Positions 26,045-35,234 of a stretch of 64,000 nucleotides of DNA are shown piece after piece (the first letter of the stretch is position 1; each line of letters opens with the position of its first letter). Under the pieces are notes generated by a model, which had not been told where the DNA came from, made no database searches, and worked only from the letters and a program-made list of their open reading frames with translations. Source of the stretch: Nostoc sp. LPT (GTDB lineage: Bacteria > Cyanobacteriota > Cyanobacteriia > Cyanobacteriales > Nostocaceae); assembly GCF_017115165.1 (NCBI RefSeq), contig NZ_JABXKF010000090.1, positions 21,150-85,149 on the forward strand, in the 5' to 3' direction. Position numbers and translations under genes: made by a program.

Positions 26045-29000
26045 TTGACCCCTTGACCTCAATTAAACGCTTCTCTGAAACAAGTAGTGTTTGTACATCA
26101 TCCTCTGATAGTTGTTCTATGTCTGCTAAGGCTGCAACTAACACGTCGCGATCGCTTTGGTCAGTTAGTTTTTGGATCAGCACCTCAGCTAACTGGGCTA
26201 TAGTGGGTGCTTTAAAAAAGCTCTGATAAGGCAGTTCTACCTCAAAGGTTTTGCACAGTCGAGAAACAAGCATAGTAGCAAATAAAGAATCTCCTCCTAA
26301 CTCAAAAAAGTTGTCATAGATACCCACTTGTCCAATACCCAAGAGTTGTTGCCAGATGTCAGCAAGGGTTTGTTCGACCTCGTTACGAGGAGCAACATAA
26401 GCATTTCCCAGATTGGGACGGGGGTAAGTTTGTTTGGCTTGACTCAGCTGCGCTAATTCCTCTGACAAAGACTTGACAGAATCCTGCGGCTGAATTAAGC
26501 CCTGAAAATCTTGTGTTGATACAATGACTTGAGAAACTGTATTACTACATAGAATACGTCTAAATGCCTCAATGCCTTCTGAAGTCGTCATTCCTGCCGT
26601 CAAAGCTTCTCCTGTTATCTGCTGATGTCGTGCTTCGACAGCAGTTGCCATTCCTAAATTGTTCCATCTATCCCAGTTAATAGATATGGTGAACCTGTTA
26701 TGTTGATAAACGCTATAGTGAGCGAAAGCGTCAAGGAAGGTGTTTTCAGCAGTATAGTCTACCATCCCTGGTGTGCCCCGAAATGAACTTTGTGATGAAC
26801 ACAGTACAAACAAATCCAGTTTGGTATCCTGAAACAAAAGATCGAGAACTATTGTTCCCGCAACTTTTGGTGCCAAAGCAGTTGCTGTAGCTTCTCTTGT
26901 TTTTAGTTGAATCATGCCTCCCCCAGGAACTGCTGCTGCATGGATTACCCCATTGATCTGACCAAATTGCTGATTCACTTTTTTGATAACCACCGACATC
27001 TGTTCGGGGTTGGCAACATCAGCACTAAGCACCATCACCTCTGCGCCCAATGCTTCTATAGCCTGCAATTTGTGGATTTTACAGCTGATGCTATCCTGTC
27101 GAGCATGAGTTGATAACCATTCTGACCACTCGTGTCGGCCAGGAAAAGCTGAACGCCCCAGGAGTATCAGTTTTGGATGTACGGTTTGTGCTATGTATTC
27201 TGCTAATACCAGACCAATGCCTCCTAGCCCACCCGTAATCAAATAGACTCCCTCTTCCCTTAATCGAGCATTTCCCTCAACTCTTCCATCTAATCGGATA
27301 GGTTGAAAGTCCTGCACCCAGCGATGATGCCCACGGTAGGCTATAACTTGGTCAGATGTTTGGGCACATAACTCGTTCAACAGTTCTTTGATAAATTGTT
27401 CCTCTTGCCAACTTTCATCTGAGGGAATAACGATATCAATATCAATGCTACGACAAGTGATATTTGGATACTCCATTGGAATAACTTTACACGGCCCAAG
27501 AATAAGTGCCTTTTCTGGGCATAGCGTTTCTGAGCTTGTCACCTCCTGCATATTGTTTGAAACAATTGCAATTTCAAGCGAATGTGTCTGATTGTTTTCA
27601 TTAAGTGCTTGCGTTAAAAACAGTAGGCTGTAAAAGCCTAAATATTCAAACTTTTCCAGGGACTCAATTGATAATTCTGTGTGCAGATTTGGTGTGACAC
27701 TCCATAAATGAACGATCGCATTTGGGACCTTGTTCAGTGCGAGAAGGTCTTTGAATAGTGCGTCGTAATCATCCCGTTGTCGAGGGTTAATGGTATATGC
27801 TTGTTGAGACGATTTATTCTTTCTAGCAAATTGCTCTCCAACCTTGACTGTAATCACCTCGTGACCATAAAGTTCGAGATGTTGCACCATTTTATCACCC
27901 AAGCCACACTCATCGGTAAACACTAACCAACATCTTGGTTGAGTTGCTTGAACTTTTGAGTCCAAAGGCTGTGGTAGCATCGAGCGTTTCCATGATGGAA
28001 TATAGAACCAATCAGCAATGTCGGCTTTCTTGTTTAATGAGTCTTGATGCATCTGCTCGGCTTTTTTTTGCTCAAGCAACAGGGTGAATGCTGACGATGC
28101 CGATAAATCCGGTGATGTCGAAGCTTGAGCCACCAGAACATCGTGCCCAAAAGCTTCAGTTTCAGATAGAGCCACTACCTCAACAAACCCATGCTCGCAT
28201 AGTGCTTCCTCCCACTGCTCTTTTGATAAAAACGGATTTCCTTGGCTGCGTTGTTCATCCTCAAGCGGATTCATCAGCAGACCATCAGTCATGTCGAACT
28301 CTATCTGAGGTTGTGTGATTTCCCAAATCAGGAAAAAGCCTCCAGGAGCTAACAGAGAGCGTACATGCTCTAAGGTTTGTGCCATGTTTCGAGTAACGTG
28401 CAGCACATTGACAGCTACTACTATATCAAAGCTGTGTGTTGAGTAACCCTGCTGACTTGGAGGTTGCTCAATATTTAACAAGCGATATTCAACAAAAGGA
28501 TAGGCGCTAAATTTTTGTTCAGCTAGTTGTAGGAACAAACCACCTACGTCCGTAAAGGTGTAATTAGTTTGCTTTGATGGCAAAATTGGGAGCAGAACTT
28601 CTGTAGCAATTCCTTTTCCACCCCCGATTTCCAGAATTCTCAGGTTGACATCTGGTGGTAATAATTTCACCACTTGTTCTAGACTTGCCTGAATAATCCC
28701 TTTGTAGTACTCATATAAGGATAACTTTTGATTTAAGTCTTGTGGTGTCTGTGTTGGTCTCTTTTGAGCCAAAGCTACATACAACTCTAACGGTTCTTGT
28801 TTACCAGTTAGTATAGTTGCCAAATTTTCTCCACACTGCTCGACAACATCTACTACTTCGGGTGTATCAGCAAATCGGACTCTTACTTCTTCTAAAAGAG
28901 TATTAATATCTGTTGAAAATGGCACAAAATTGGTAAATAATTCCCGATCTTGCTGTAGTTGACCTTGCTCTACAAGTACGTTCAGCCAACGACACAATAA

Positions 29001-31943
29001 TTGGTAGTAGCGAGGAATAATTTGAGATTGCTCAAACAACTTCTCTATGGAATACTGTTTGTTTGCATTGCTAAAAGCACCTAAACGCTTGAGACCAAGG
29101 TTGATGTAAGCAGTGCATAAATCCTCTAAGCATTGTTTGTTTGCCAGATATAATTGCTCATCAAATTCCTTAACTCCTGCAACAGCTTGAGTCTGACCAG
29201 CCTTAACCAAAGATTTCCACAGCAGGGAATTGAGAAGCTTGTTGGTCTGTCTTGCATCCTTTGTTACGTGTCCCAAGGAAGCCTGTGGTTCAATCCAGTA
29301 ACGCTGACGCTCAAATGGATATGTGGGTAAAGGCAAGCGATGACGCCGTTCATGGGTGTAAAAACCAGACCAATCTACTTCAAATCCAGAAAGCCACAAC
29401 TTACCTAAAGTATTAAGTAAAAATGCGACATCCGACTGTTGTTCGTGCGGGTGTCGCAGTGATGTCAGCACTACCAATTCCTCTTTTTGGTGTTGTTTAG
29501 CCAAACTACTCAGCGTCCGTCCTGGACCAACTTCTAAGAGTATTTGCTGTGCTTGTTTGAGCAACTCAGTGATACCTTGGCTGAAGCAGACTGGTAGTCT
29601 TGAATGCTTAGCCCAATAGTTGGGGTCTGTTGCTTGTGCTGCCGTAATCCAAGTTCCGCTGACATTAGACACAAACGGAATTTTCGGTGGATTAAGTTTT
29701 ATCTTTTGTAAAGATTGGGTGAAAGTCTCGATGATGGGTTCCATCATTTGAGAATGAAAGGCGTGAGATGTATGCAAACGTCTACAGCTGGCACCTGCTT
29801 GTTGTAACTCCTGTTGCAATTGGTCTATTGCTTTTTCTGAACCTGACACCACACAAGAAAAAGGTGCATTGCTTGCAGCCAGAGAAAGGTTTTCATCAAG
29901 ACAAGATTGTATTGCTTCCTCAGAAAGCGCTACTGAAAGCATGGCACCAGGCGGGAGCTGTTGCATAAGTCGTCCACGAGTAGCAACGAGTTTTAAAGCA
30001 TCTTCAAGAGAGAATACACCAGCTAAAGTTGCTGCTACATATTCCCCAATGCTATGACCAATCATTGCTACAGGAAATATACCCCACGCCATCCACAACT
30101 GAGCTAGGGCATACTCAATGACAAAAAGTGCTGGCTGAGTAATATGAGTTTGTTGCAATTGCCGTACAGCAACTTCTATCTTTTGTTCATCTGGATATAA
30201 AATAGTACGTAAATCAACGCCAAGATGAGGTTTGAGTATTTCACAGCACTCATCTACATGTTTGCCAAATCCTGACTCAGTATCGTATAATCCTCGAGCC
30301 ATATTGACATACTGTGAACCTTGACCGGGAAACATAAATACAGTCTCTCGGTTGCATGGTTGTTGAAAGTTGGTGAATATCCTCTGTGGGTCTAAGTTCT
30401 CTAAAACTGTAACTGCATCGTCAAAATTCTCACATACAAACATTCGACGATGCTCAAAAGCTCGACGACCAACTTGTAAGGTATATGCAACATCAGCCAA
30501 GTTCAAGTCTGGATGTTGTTTAAGGTGAGTAACTAAATTTGTCGTCGCAGTTTCTAGTGCCGAATCAGTTTTTGCACAAAGCAATAACAACTGCCAAGGG
30601 CGAGAAGGACCAGAAGGTTGAGTAGGCGGAGCTTGTTCAACAATTACATGAGCGTTAGTTCCACCAATACCGAAGGAACTAACTCCAGCACGGCGAGGAG
30701 TACCGTTAGTCTTCCACTGTGAAAGTGTAGTATTAACGTAGAAAGGACTGTTGTGGAAGTCAATTTGAGGATTGGGCTGCTGAAAGTGCAAGCTAGCTGG
30801 GATCTGTCTGTGTTTGAGAGCGAGTACAGTTTTGATTAATCCAGTAACACCAGCAGCAGCGTCTAAGTGTCCAATATTGGTTTTGACTGAACCAATTGCA
30901 CAGAATCCTTTGTTGTCAGTAGTAGCACGAAAAGCTTGGGTTAGTGCTGCAATTTCAATCGGGTCTCCCAGAGGAGTTCCTGTTCCGTGTGCCTCAATAT
31001 AGCTAATTGTCTCGGCATCAACTTCAGCAATTGTTTGAGCTGTTCTAATCACCTTTGCTTGGGTATCGATACGAGGTGCTGTATAGCTAACTTTGATAGC
31101 GCCATCGTTATTGATAGCTGAACCTTTGATAACAGCATGGATGCAATCTCCATCGGTAAGAGCATCTTCTAATCGCTTCAAAACTACAATACCTACACCG
31201 TTACCGGAAGCAATTCCTTGGGCTTGTGCATCAAAAGCACGGCAGTGTCCATCAGGAGATAAAATACCCCCTTGTTGGTATAAATAGCCAGATTTTTGTG
31301 ATGCACTGATTGCAACACCACCAGCTAAGGCAATATCACATTCGCCGCCAAGCAGACTTCGGCAGGCAAAATGTACTGCAACTAATGAAGTTGAACATGC
31401 AGTTTGAATATCTACAGAAGGTCCTTCTAGCTCTAATTTATAAGAAACTCGTGTTGTGAGAAAATCTTTATCACTGGCAAGGAGCAGTTGAGAATTATCA
31501 ATAGAGTTTCTCAGATTTTGATTTGAATAAAGATTAAACATATAACTGTTCATGCTGGAACCAGCATAAACCCCAATTAAACCTTGGTAATTTTGAGAAT
31601 CATAGCCAGCGCTTTCAAGAGCCTGCCAAGCACACTCCAAAAAAAGACGCTGTTGGGGATCGGTAATTTCTGCTTCTCTAGGATTAAAGCCAAAGAACGA
31701 AGCGTCAAAAAATTCTACATCTTCTAACTTACCCGCAGATTTAACATACTGAGGATTATTCACTAAGGTAGGGTCTATTCCAGAAGATATTAGTTCTTCA
31801 TCCGTGAAAGTAGTGATTGACTCCACACTATTTTGCAGATTCTGCCAAAATTCCTCAAGATTTTTGGCACCAGGAAAACGACCTACCATGCCAATGATTG
31901 CTATTTCTAAACCATTCTGACTGAATTCTGAATGAGTGCTCAT
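26037..31943 (-). CDS. PKS2: KS-AT-MT-KR-ACP
   Basis: A complete 1968-aa extension module. KS: active-site Cys near 181 (TACSTS), EAHGTGT, NIGHLD. AT: FPGQGSQ, GHSIGE near 631, HAFH near 728, pointing to malonyl. An embedded methyltransferase fills about 900-1290, with a SAM motif EIGGGKGIAT near 1107 and VVVAVNVLHVTRN; by position and sequence it is a C-methyltransferase, though O-methylation is not excluded. KR: ITGGLGGIG near 1570 and DYTAENTF near 1729 keep the catalytic Tyr and Asn. ACP: GGDSLF near 1881. There is no DH or ER, so the module should add an alpha-methyl-beta-hydroxy unit after the Thr module. The start follows the Thr NRPS stop by 2 bases, and its end overlaps the next NRPS start, so translation is probably coupled across the three genes. 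Confidence 0.95.
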   Translation of the reverse strand: MSTHSEFSQNGLEIAIIGMVGRFPGAKNLEEFWQNLQNSVESITTFTDEELISSGIDPTLVNNPQYVKSAGKLEDVEFFDASFFGFNPREAEITDPQQRLFLECAWQALESAGYDSQNYQGLIGVYAGSSMNSYMFNLYSNQNLRNSIDNSQLLLASDKDFLTTRVSYKLELEGPSVDIQTACSTSLVAVHFACRSLLGGECDIALAGGVAISASQKSGYLYQQGGILSPDGHCRAFDAQAQGIASGNGVGIVVLKRLEDALTDGDCIHAVIKGSAINNDGAIKVSYTAPRIDTQAKVIRTAQTIAEVDAETISYIEAHGTGTPLGDPIEIAALTQAFRATTDNKGFCAIGSVKTNIGHLDAAAGVTGLIKTVLALKHRQIPASLHFQQPNPQIDFHNSPFYVNTTLSQWKTNGTPRRAGVSSFGIGGTNAHVIVEQAPPTQPSGPSRPWQLLLLCAKTDSALETATTNLVTHLKQHPDLNLADVAYTLQVGRRAFEHRRMFVCENFDDAVTVLENLDPQRIFTNFQQPCNRETVFMFPGQGSQYVNMARGLYDTESGFGKHVDECCEILKPHLGVDLRTILYPDEQKIEVAVRQLQQTHITQPALFVIEYALAQLWMAWGIFPVAMIGHSIGEYVAATLAGVFSLEDALKLVATRGRLMQQLPPGAMLSVALSEEAIQSCLDENLSLAASNAPFSCVVSGSEKAIDQLQQELQQAGASCRRLHTSHAFHSQMMEPIIETFTQSLQKIKLNPPKIPFVSNVSGTWITAAQATDPNYWAKHSRLPVCFSQGITELLKQAQQILLEVGPGRTLSSLAKQHQKEELVVLTSLRHPHEQQSDVAFLLNTLGKLWLSGFEVDWSGFYTHERRHRLPLPTYPFERQRYWIEPQASLGHVTKDARQTNKLLNSLLWKSLVKAGQTQAVAGVKEFDEQLYLANKQCLEDLCTAYINLGLKRLGAFSNANKQYSIEKLFEQSQIIPRYYQLLCRWLNVLVEQGQLQQDRELFTNFVPFSTDINTLLEEVRVRFADTPEVVDVVEQCGENLATILTGKQEPLELYVALAQKRPTQTPQDLNQKLSLYEYYKGIIQASLEQVVKLLPPDVNLRILEIGGGKGIATEVLLPILPSKQTNYTFTDVGGLFLQLAEQKFSAYPFVEYRLLNIEQPPSQQGYSTHSFDIVVAVNVLHVTRNMAQTLEHVRSLLAPGGFFLIWEITQPQIEFDMTDGLLMNPLEDEQRSQGNPFLSKEQWEEALCEHGFVEVVALSETEAFGHDVLVAQASTSPDLSASSAFTLLLEQKKAEQMHQDSLNKKADIADWFYIPSWKRSMLPQPLDSKVQATQPRCWLVFTDECGLGDKMVQHLELYGHEVITVKVGEQFARKNKSSQQAYTINPRQRDDYDALFKDLLALNKVPNAIVHLWSVTPNLHTELSIESLEKFEYLGFYSLLFLTQALNENNQTHSLEIAIVSNNMQEVTSSETLCPEKALILGPCKVIPMEYPNITCRSIDIDIVIPSDESWQEEQFIKELLNELCAQTSDQVIAYRGHHRWVQDFQPIRLDGRVEGNARLREEGVYLITGGLGGIGLVLAEYIAQTVHPKLILLGRSAFPGRHEWSEWLSTHARQDSISCKIHKLQAIEALGAEVMVLSADVANPEQMSVVIKKVNQQFGQINGVIHAAAVPGGGMIQLKTREATATALAPKVAGTIVLDLLFQDTKLDLFVLCSSQSSFRGTPGMVDYTAENTFLDAFAHYSVYQHNRFTISINWDRWNNLGMATAVEARHQQITGEALTAGMTTSEGIEAFRRILCSNTVSQVIVSTQDFQGLIQPQDSVKSLSEELAQLSQAKQTYPRPNLGNAYVAPRNEVEQTLADIWQQLLGIGQVGIYDNFFELGGDSLFATMLVSRLCKTFEVELPYQSFFKAPTIAQLAEVLIQKLTDQSDRDVLVAALADIEQLSEDDVQTLLVSEKRLIEVKGSNE

Positions 31944-31945
31944 TT

Positions 31946-34900
31946 TTATTTGATTTTCTTACTGATTGTTAAAAACTGTTTGATCCGATCTTTACCCTGT
32001 GTTAGTTGTTGGGTTCTAGTGTCAGTTTGATCAAAAGATAATGGTTCATTATTGTTGGCTCGACTGAGAAAATCAGCTAATAAACTGATAGTTGGATATC
32101 TGAATAGATCGAGTATTAATAAATTAAGTGAAAAGATTTTTTGTAATTTGTTATGAACCTGAATCAAGAGTAATGAATGACCACCCAGTTCAAAGAAGTT
32201 ATCATGAATTCCTAAGTTTTCGATATTAAGTACTTTTTGCCAGATATCAGCAATAGTTTGTTCTATTTCAGTTTGGGGTGGTTGATAAACTGCTTCTAAA
32301 TCGGGACGTGCTGTATCAGCTGCTGGTAGCGCTTTGCGATCAAGCTTACCATTAGGAGTGAGTGGTAGTGCCTCTAGGATGATAAAAGCTGCTGGCATCA
32401 TGTAGTTTGGCAACTTTGACTCTAAAAAGGTACGTAGTTCAGGAATTGCCAGTGTTTGCTGTTTTTGAGGAACTACATAGGCCACTATTCGTTTAGAATC
32501 TACCGATTCTTCGCTGAGTACAACTACAGTTTCTCGGACTGCTGGATGTTGAGTGATGAGTGCTTCAATTTCTCCCAACTCGATGCGGAAACCACGGACT
32601 TTTACTTGATGGTCAATACGACCTAAATATTCAATATCTCCATTTGGTAAATATCGACCTAAATCACCGGATTTATAAAGACGTGCATCTGGTTTATTAC
32701 TAAAGGGATTGGGAATAAATCTAAGAGGTGTTAATTCTGGTCTATTTAAATAACCCCGTACCACACCAGCACCACCAATATACATTTCACCTGGTACGCC
32801 AATAGGTACTGGCTGTTGATATTTATCTAGTAAGTAAACTTGTAAGTCATCAATGGGACGCCCAATCACACTGCCTGAGCGTACTTCTAAATCTACCATC
32901 CTTAGCGGACGATATGTAACATGCACGGTTGTTTCCGTAATTCCGTACATATTGACTAATTGGGGAAACTGGTCGCCATGACGTTCAAACCAAGGTCTTA
33001 AACTCTCAAGTTGCAATGCTTCTCCACCGAAAATGACTTTTCGCAGGCTTAATTTGTTGATATTTCCCAATGATTCTTCTACTTGTATGAGTTGGCAGAA
33101 AGCTGAAGGGGTCTGGTTAAGTATGGTCACTTGCTGTGTTAACAACAATTTGTAAAACTCTTCTGATGAACGACTCAGCCAGTATGGTACTACCACTAAT
33201 TTCCCACCATATAACAAGGCACCCCAGAGTTCCCAAACCGAAAAATCAAAGGCTATGGAATGGAATAATGTCCAGACATCATCTTGGTTAAAGTTATACC
33301 AGGATTGGGTTGCTGCCAATAAACGAACAACATTGCTATGATTAACTAATACGCCTTTAGGTTGACCTGTTGAACCGGATGTATAGATGATGTAGGCTAG
33401 GTTATCGCTTGTACACTGATTAATTAGATTTTGTGAGTTTTGCTCAGCAATAATTGACCAATCTGTATCGAGACAAATAACCTGAGTCTGATGTTGCAGC
33501 AAATTCTCTTTGAGGTGCTGTTGCGTTAGTAATACCGATATTTGAGCATCTTTTAGTATGAAGGCTAGACGTTGTTTGAGATAGCTCGGGTCTAGTGGAA
33601 TGTATGCACCACCTGCTTTGAGGATGGCTAATAGGCCAATGACCATAGAAAGCGAGCGCTCTACACAAATCCCTACCAATACCTCTGGTTTTACTCCCAA
33701 TGAACGCAAGTAATGTGCCAATTGGTTAGCTTTCGTGTTGAGTTCACAGTAGGTCAATTGTTCATCTTCAAATACCACTGCTACTGCATCAGGTGTGCGT
33801 TCTACTTGCGCCTCAAATAACTGATGAATGCATTGTTCTTGAGGATATTCAACTTCTGTATCATTCCACTCCACAAGCAACTGATGTCGTTCAGTTTCCG
33901 TTAATAGCGACAATTCACAAAGACGCTGCTGTGGATTAGTAACCATACCCTCTAGCAAAGTCTGCAAATGTCCTAGCATTTGGGTAATGGTGTCGAAGCG
34001 ATCACTATCATTGTAAGTAATTTTGAGCAACAACTCCTTACCTGGAATCACAGTTAGAGTTACAGGATAGTTAGTCCTTTCAAAGCCATGAAAATCCTCT
34101 ATCTCAAAATTTATATCCCTTTCTTTTACGGAAGCATCTACAAGATAATTCTCAAAAACTACTATACTCTCGAACAGAGCAAAACCCTTAGGAACTTCAC
34201 TCCATCCCTGGACTTTGACTAAGGGACTATGTTCGTATTGACGCGCCTCAACTAGTTGAGTTTGAATTTTTTGCAACCAAGGTAAAAGAAATTCTTTAGC
34301 TGATACTTTGACTCTAACTGGTAGTGTATTAATAAACAGTCCTACCATAGACTCGGCTTTAGCTAAGGTTGGAGGACGACCAGAAGCTACTGCTCCAAAA
34401 ACTACGTCTTCCTCACCACTGTAGTGGCTTAACAGCAAAGCCCAAGCTCCTTGTACCAGAGTATTTAGTGTTAGTTGATGCTGCTGTGCTATGGATTGCA
34501 ATGCTGCGGTTGTTAGTGCTGAAAGTTGAATTTTCTGTTCGGCATAGTCATCTTCTGGAGTCAGTGATTTTCTAGTTCCTTGATCTGCCCACAGCTGTGT
34601 TGGTGTAGTAAAACTTTTGAGCGTTTCTCGCCAGAAAGTCTCAGCCTTGGATAGGTTTTGTTGCTGTAGCCAGACAATGTAATCTCGATAAGGGCGAATA
34701 GGTTCTAAGTGTACGTCTTCACCGTTGCTGAAAACTTTGTAACAAGCAAAAACTTCTTTAAAAATTATAGCAACAGACCAGCCATCTAGTAAGAGATGAT
34801 GATGACTCCAGGTAAAGTTATAGGATGTATCTGAAAGTTGAACTAGTGTTAGACGCATCAATGGTGGTTGCGTAATTTCAAAGCCACCAGAGCGATCGCT

Positions 34901-35233
34901 CTCTAAGAAAAGTTCTAACTTTTGTTGTTGTTCATCTGAAGAGAGATGCTGCCAATTATACTCCTGCCAAGGTAGCACCACCTGTCGATGCACAACTTGC
35001 ACTGGTTCTTTTAAGCCTTCCCAAACAAAGCAGGTTCGTAGAATTGAATGTCGTTCTATAATATGCTGCCATGCGCGATGGAATGCTGTAATGTTAAGTT
35101 TTCCTTGGAGAGTCCAGCTAAACTGTTCAAAATAGTTGCCAGATTTGGGGGCTGCAAGACTATGGTAGAGAATGCCCTGCTGCATGGGCGAGAGCGGATA
35201 AAAATCTTCAATATTTTTGTTTTTTACGCCCAT
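31946..35233 (-). CDS. NRPS module C(D-L type)-A(Thr)-PCP
   Basis: A 1095-aa monomodule. The C domain starts with FYPLSPMQQGILYHSL, the style of domains that accept a D-configured upstream residue, with HHHLLLDGWS near residue 147. This fits its position directly after the E domain of the Asn module. The A-domain residues read DFWNIGMVHK, the classical threonine code. A3 YTSGSTGQPKG lies near 617 and A5 NMYGITETTVH near 764. The PCP has LGGHSLL near 1017. No tailoring domain is present. The ATG lies one base after the preceding stop codon, with AGGAGA 11 bases upstream, so the two genes are translationally coupled. It passes its chain to PKS2. Confidence 0.96.
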   Translation of the reverse strand: MGVKNKNIEDFYPLSPMQQGILYHSLAAPKSGNYFEQFSWTLQGKLNITAFHRAWQHIIERHSILRTCFVWEGLKEPVQVVHRQVVLPWQEYNWQHLSSDEQQQKLELFLESDRSGGFEITQPPLMRLTLVQLSDTSYNFTWSHHHLLLDGWSVAIIFKEVFACYKVFSNGEDVHLEPIRPYRDYIVWLQQQNLSKAETFWRETLKSFTTPTQLWADQGTRKSLTPEDDYAEQKIQLSALTTAALQSIAQQHQLTLNTLVQGAWALLLSHYSGEEDVVFGAVASGRPPTLAKAESMVGLFINTLPVRVKVSAKEFLLPWLQKIQTQLVEARQYEHSPLVKVQGWSEVPKGFALFESIVVFENYLVDASVKERDINFEIEDFHGFERTNYPVTLTVIPGKELLLKITYNDSDRFDTITQMLGHLQTLLEGMVTNPQQRLCELSLLTETERHQLLVEWNDTEVEYPQEQCIHQLFEAQVERTPDAVAVVFEDEQLTYCELNTKANQLAHYLRSLGVKPEVLVGICVERSLSMVIGLLAILKAGGAYIPLDPSYLKQRLAFILKDAQISVLLTQQHLKENLLQHQTQVICLDTDWSIIAEQNSQNLINQCTSDNLAYIIYTSGSTGQPKGVLVNHSNVVRLLAATQSWYNFNQDDVWTLFHSIAFDFSVWELWGALLYGGKLVVVPYWLSRSSEEFYKLLLTQQVTILNQTPSAFCQLIQVEESLGNINKLSLRKVIFGGEALQLESLRPWFERHGDQFPQLVNMYGITETTVHVTYRPLRMVDLEVRSGSVIGRPIDDLQVYLLDKYQQPVPIGVPGEMYIGGAGVVRGYLNRPELTPLRFIPNPFSNKPDARLYKSGDLGRYLPNGDIEYLGRIDHQVKVRGFRIELGEIEALITQHPAVRETVVVLSEESVDSKRIVAYVVPQKQQTLAIPELRTFLESKLPNYMMPAAFIILEALPLTPNGKLDRKALPAADTARPDLEAVYQPPQTEIEQTIADIWQKVLNIENLGIHDNFFELGGHSLLLIQVHNKLQKIFSLNLLILDLFRYPTISLLADFLSRANNNEPLSFDQTDTRTQQLTQGKDRIKQFLTISKKIK

Positions 35234-35234
35234 C

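Noticed and set aside
26045..26062. Start of the dimodular NRPS at 26062
   Set aside because: The frame is open, but the ATG at 26044 has a better SD and the ATGA-type overlap with the PKS2 stop that usually marks coupled genes.
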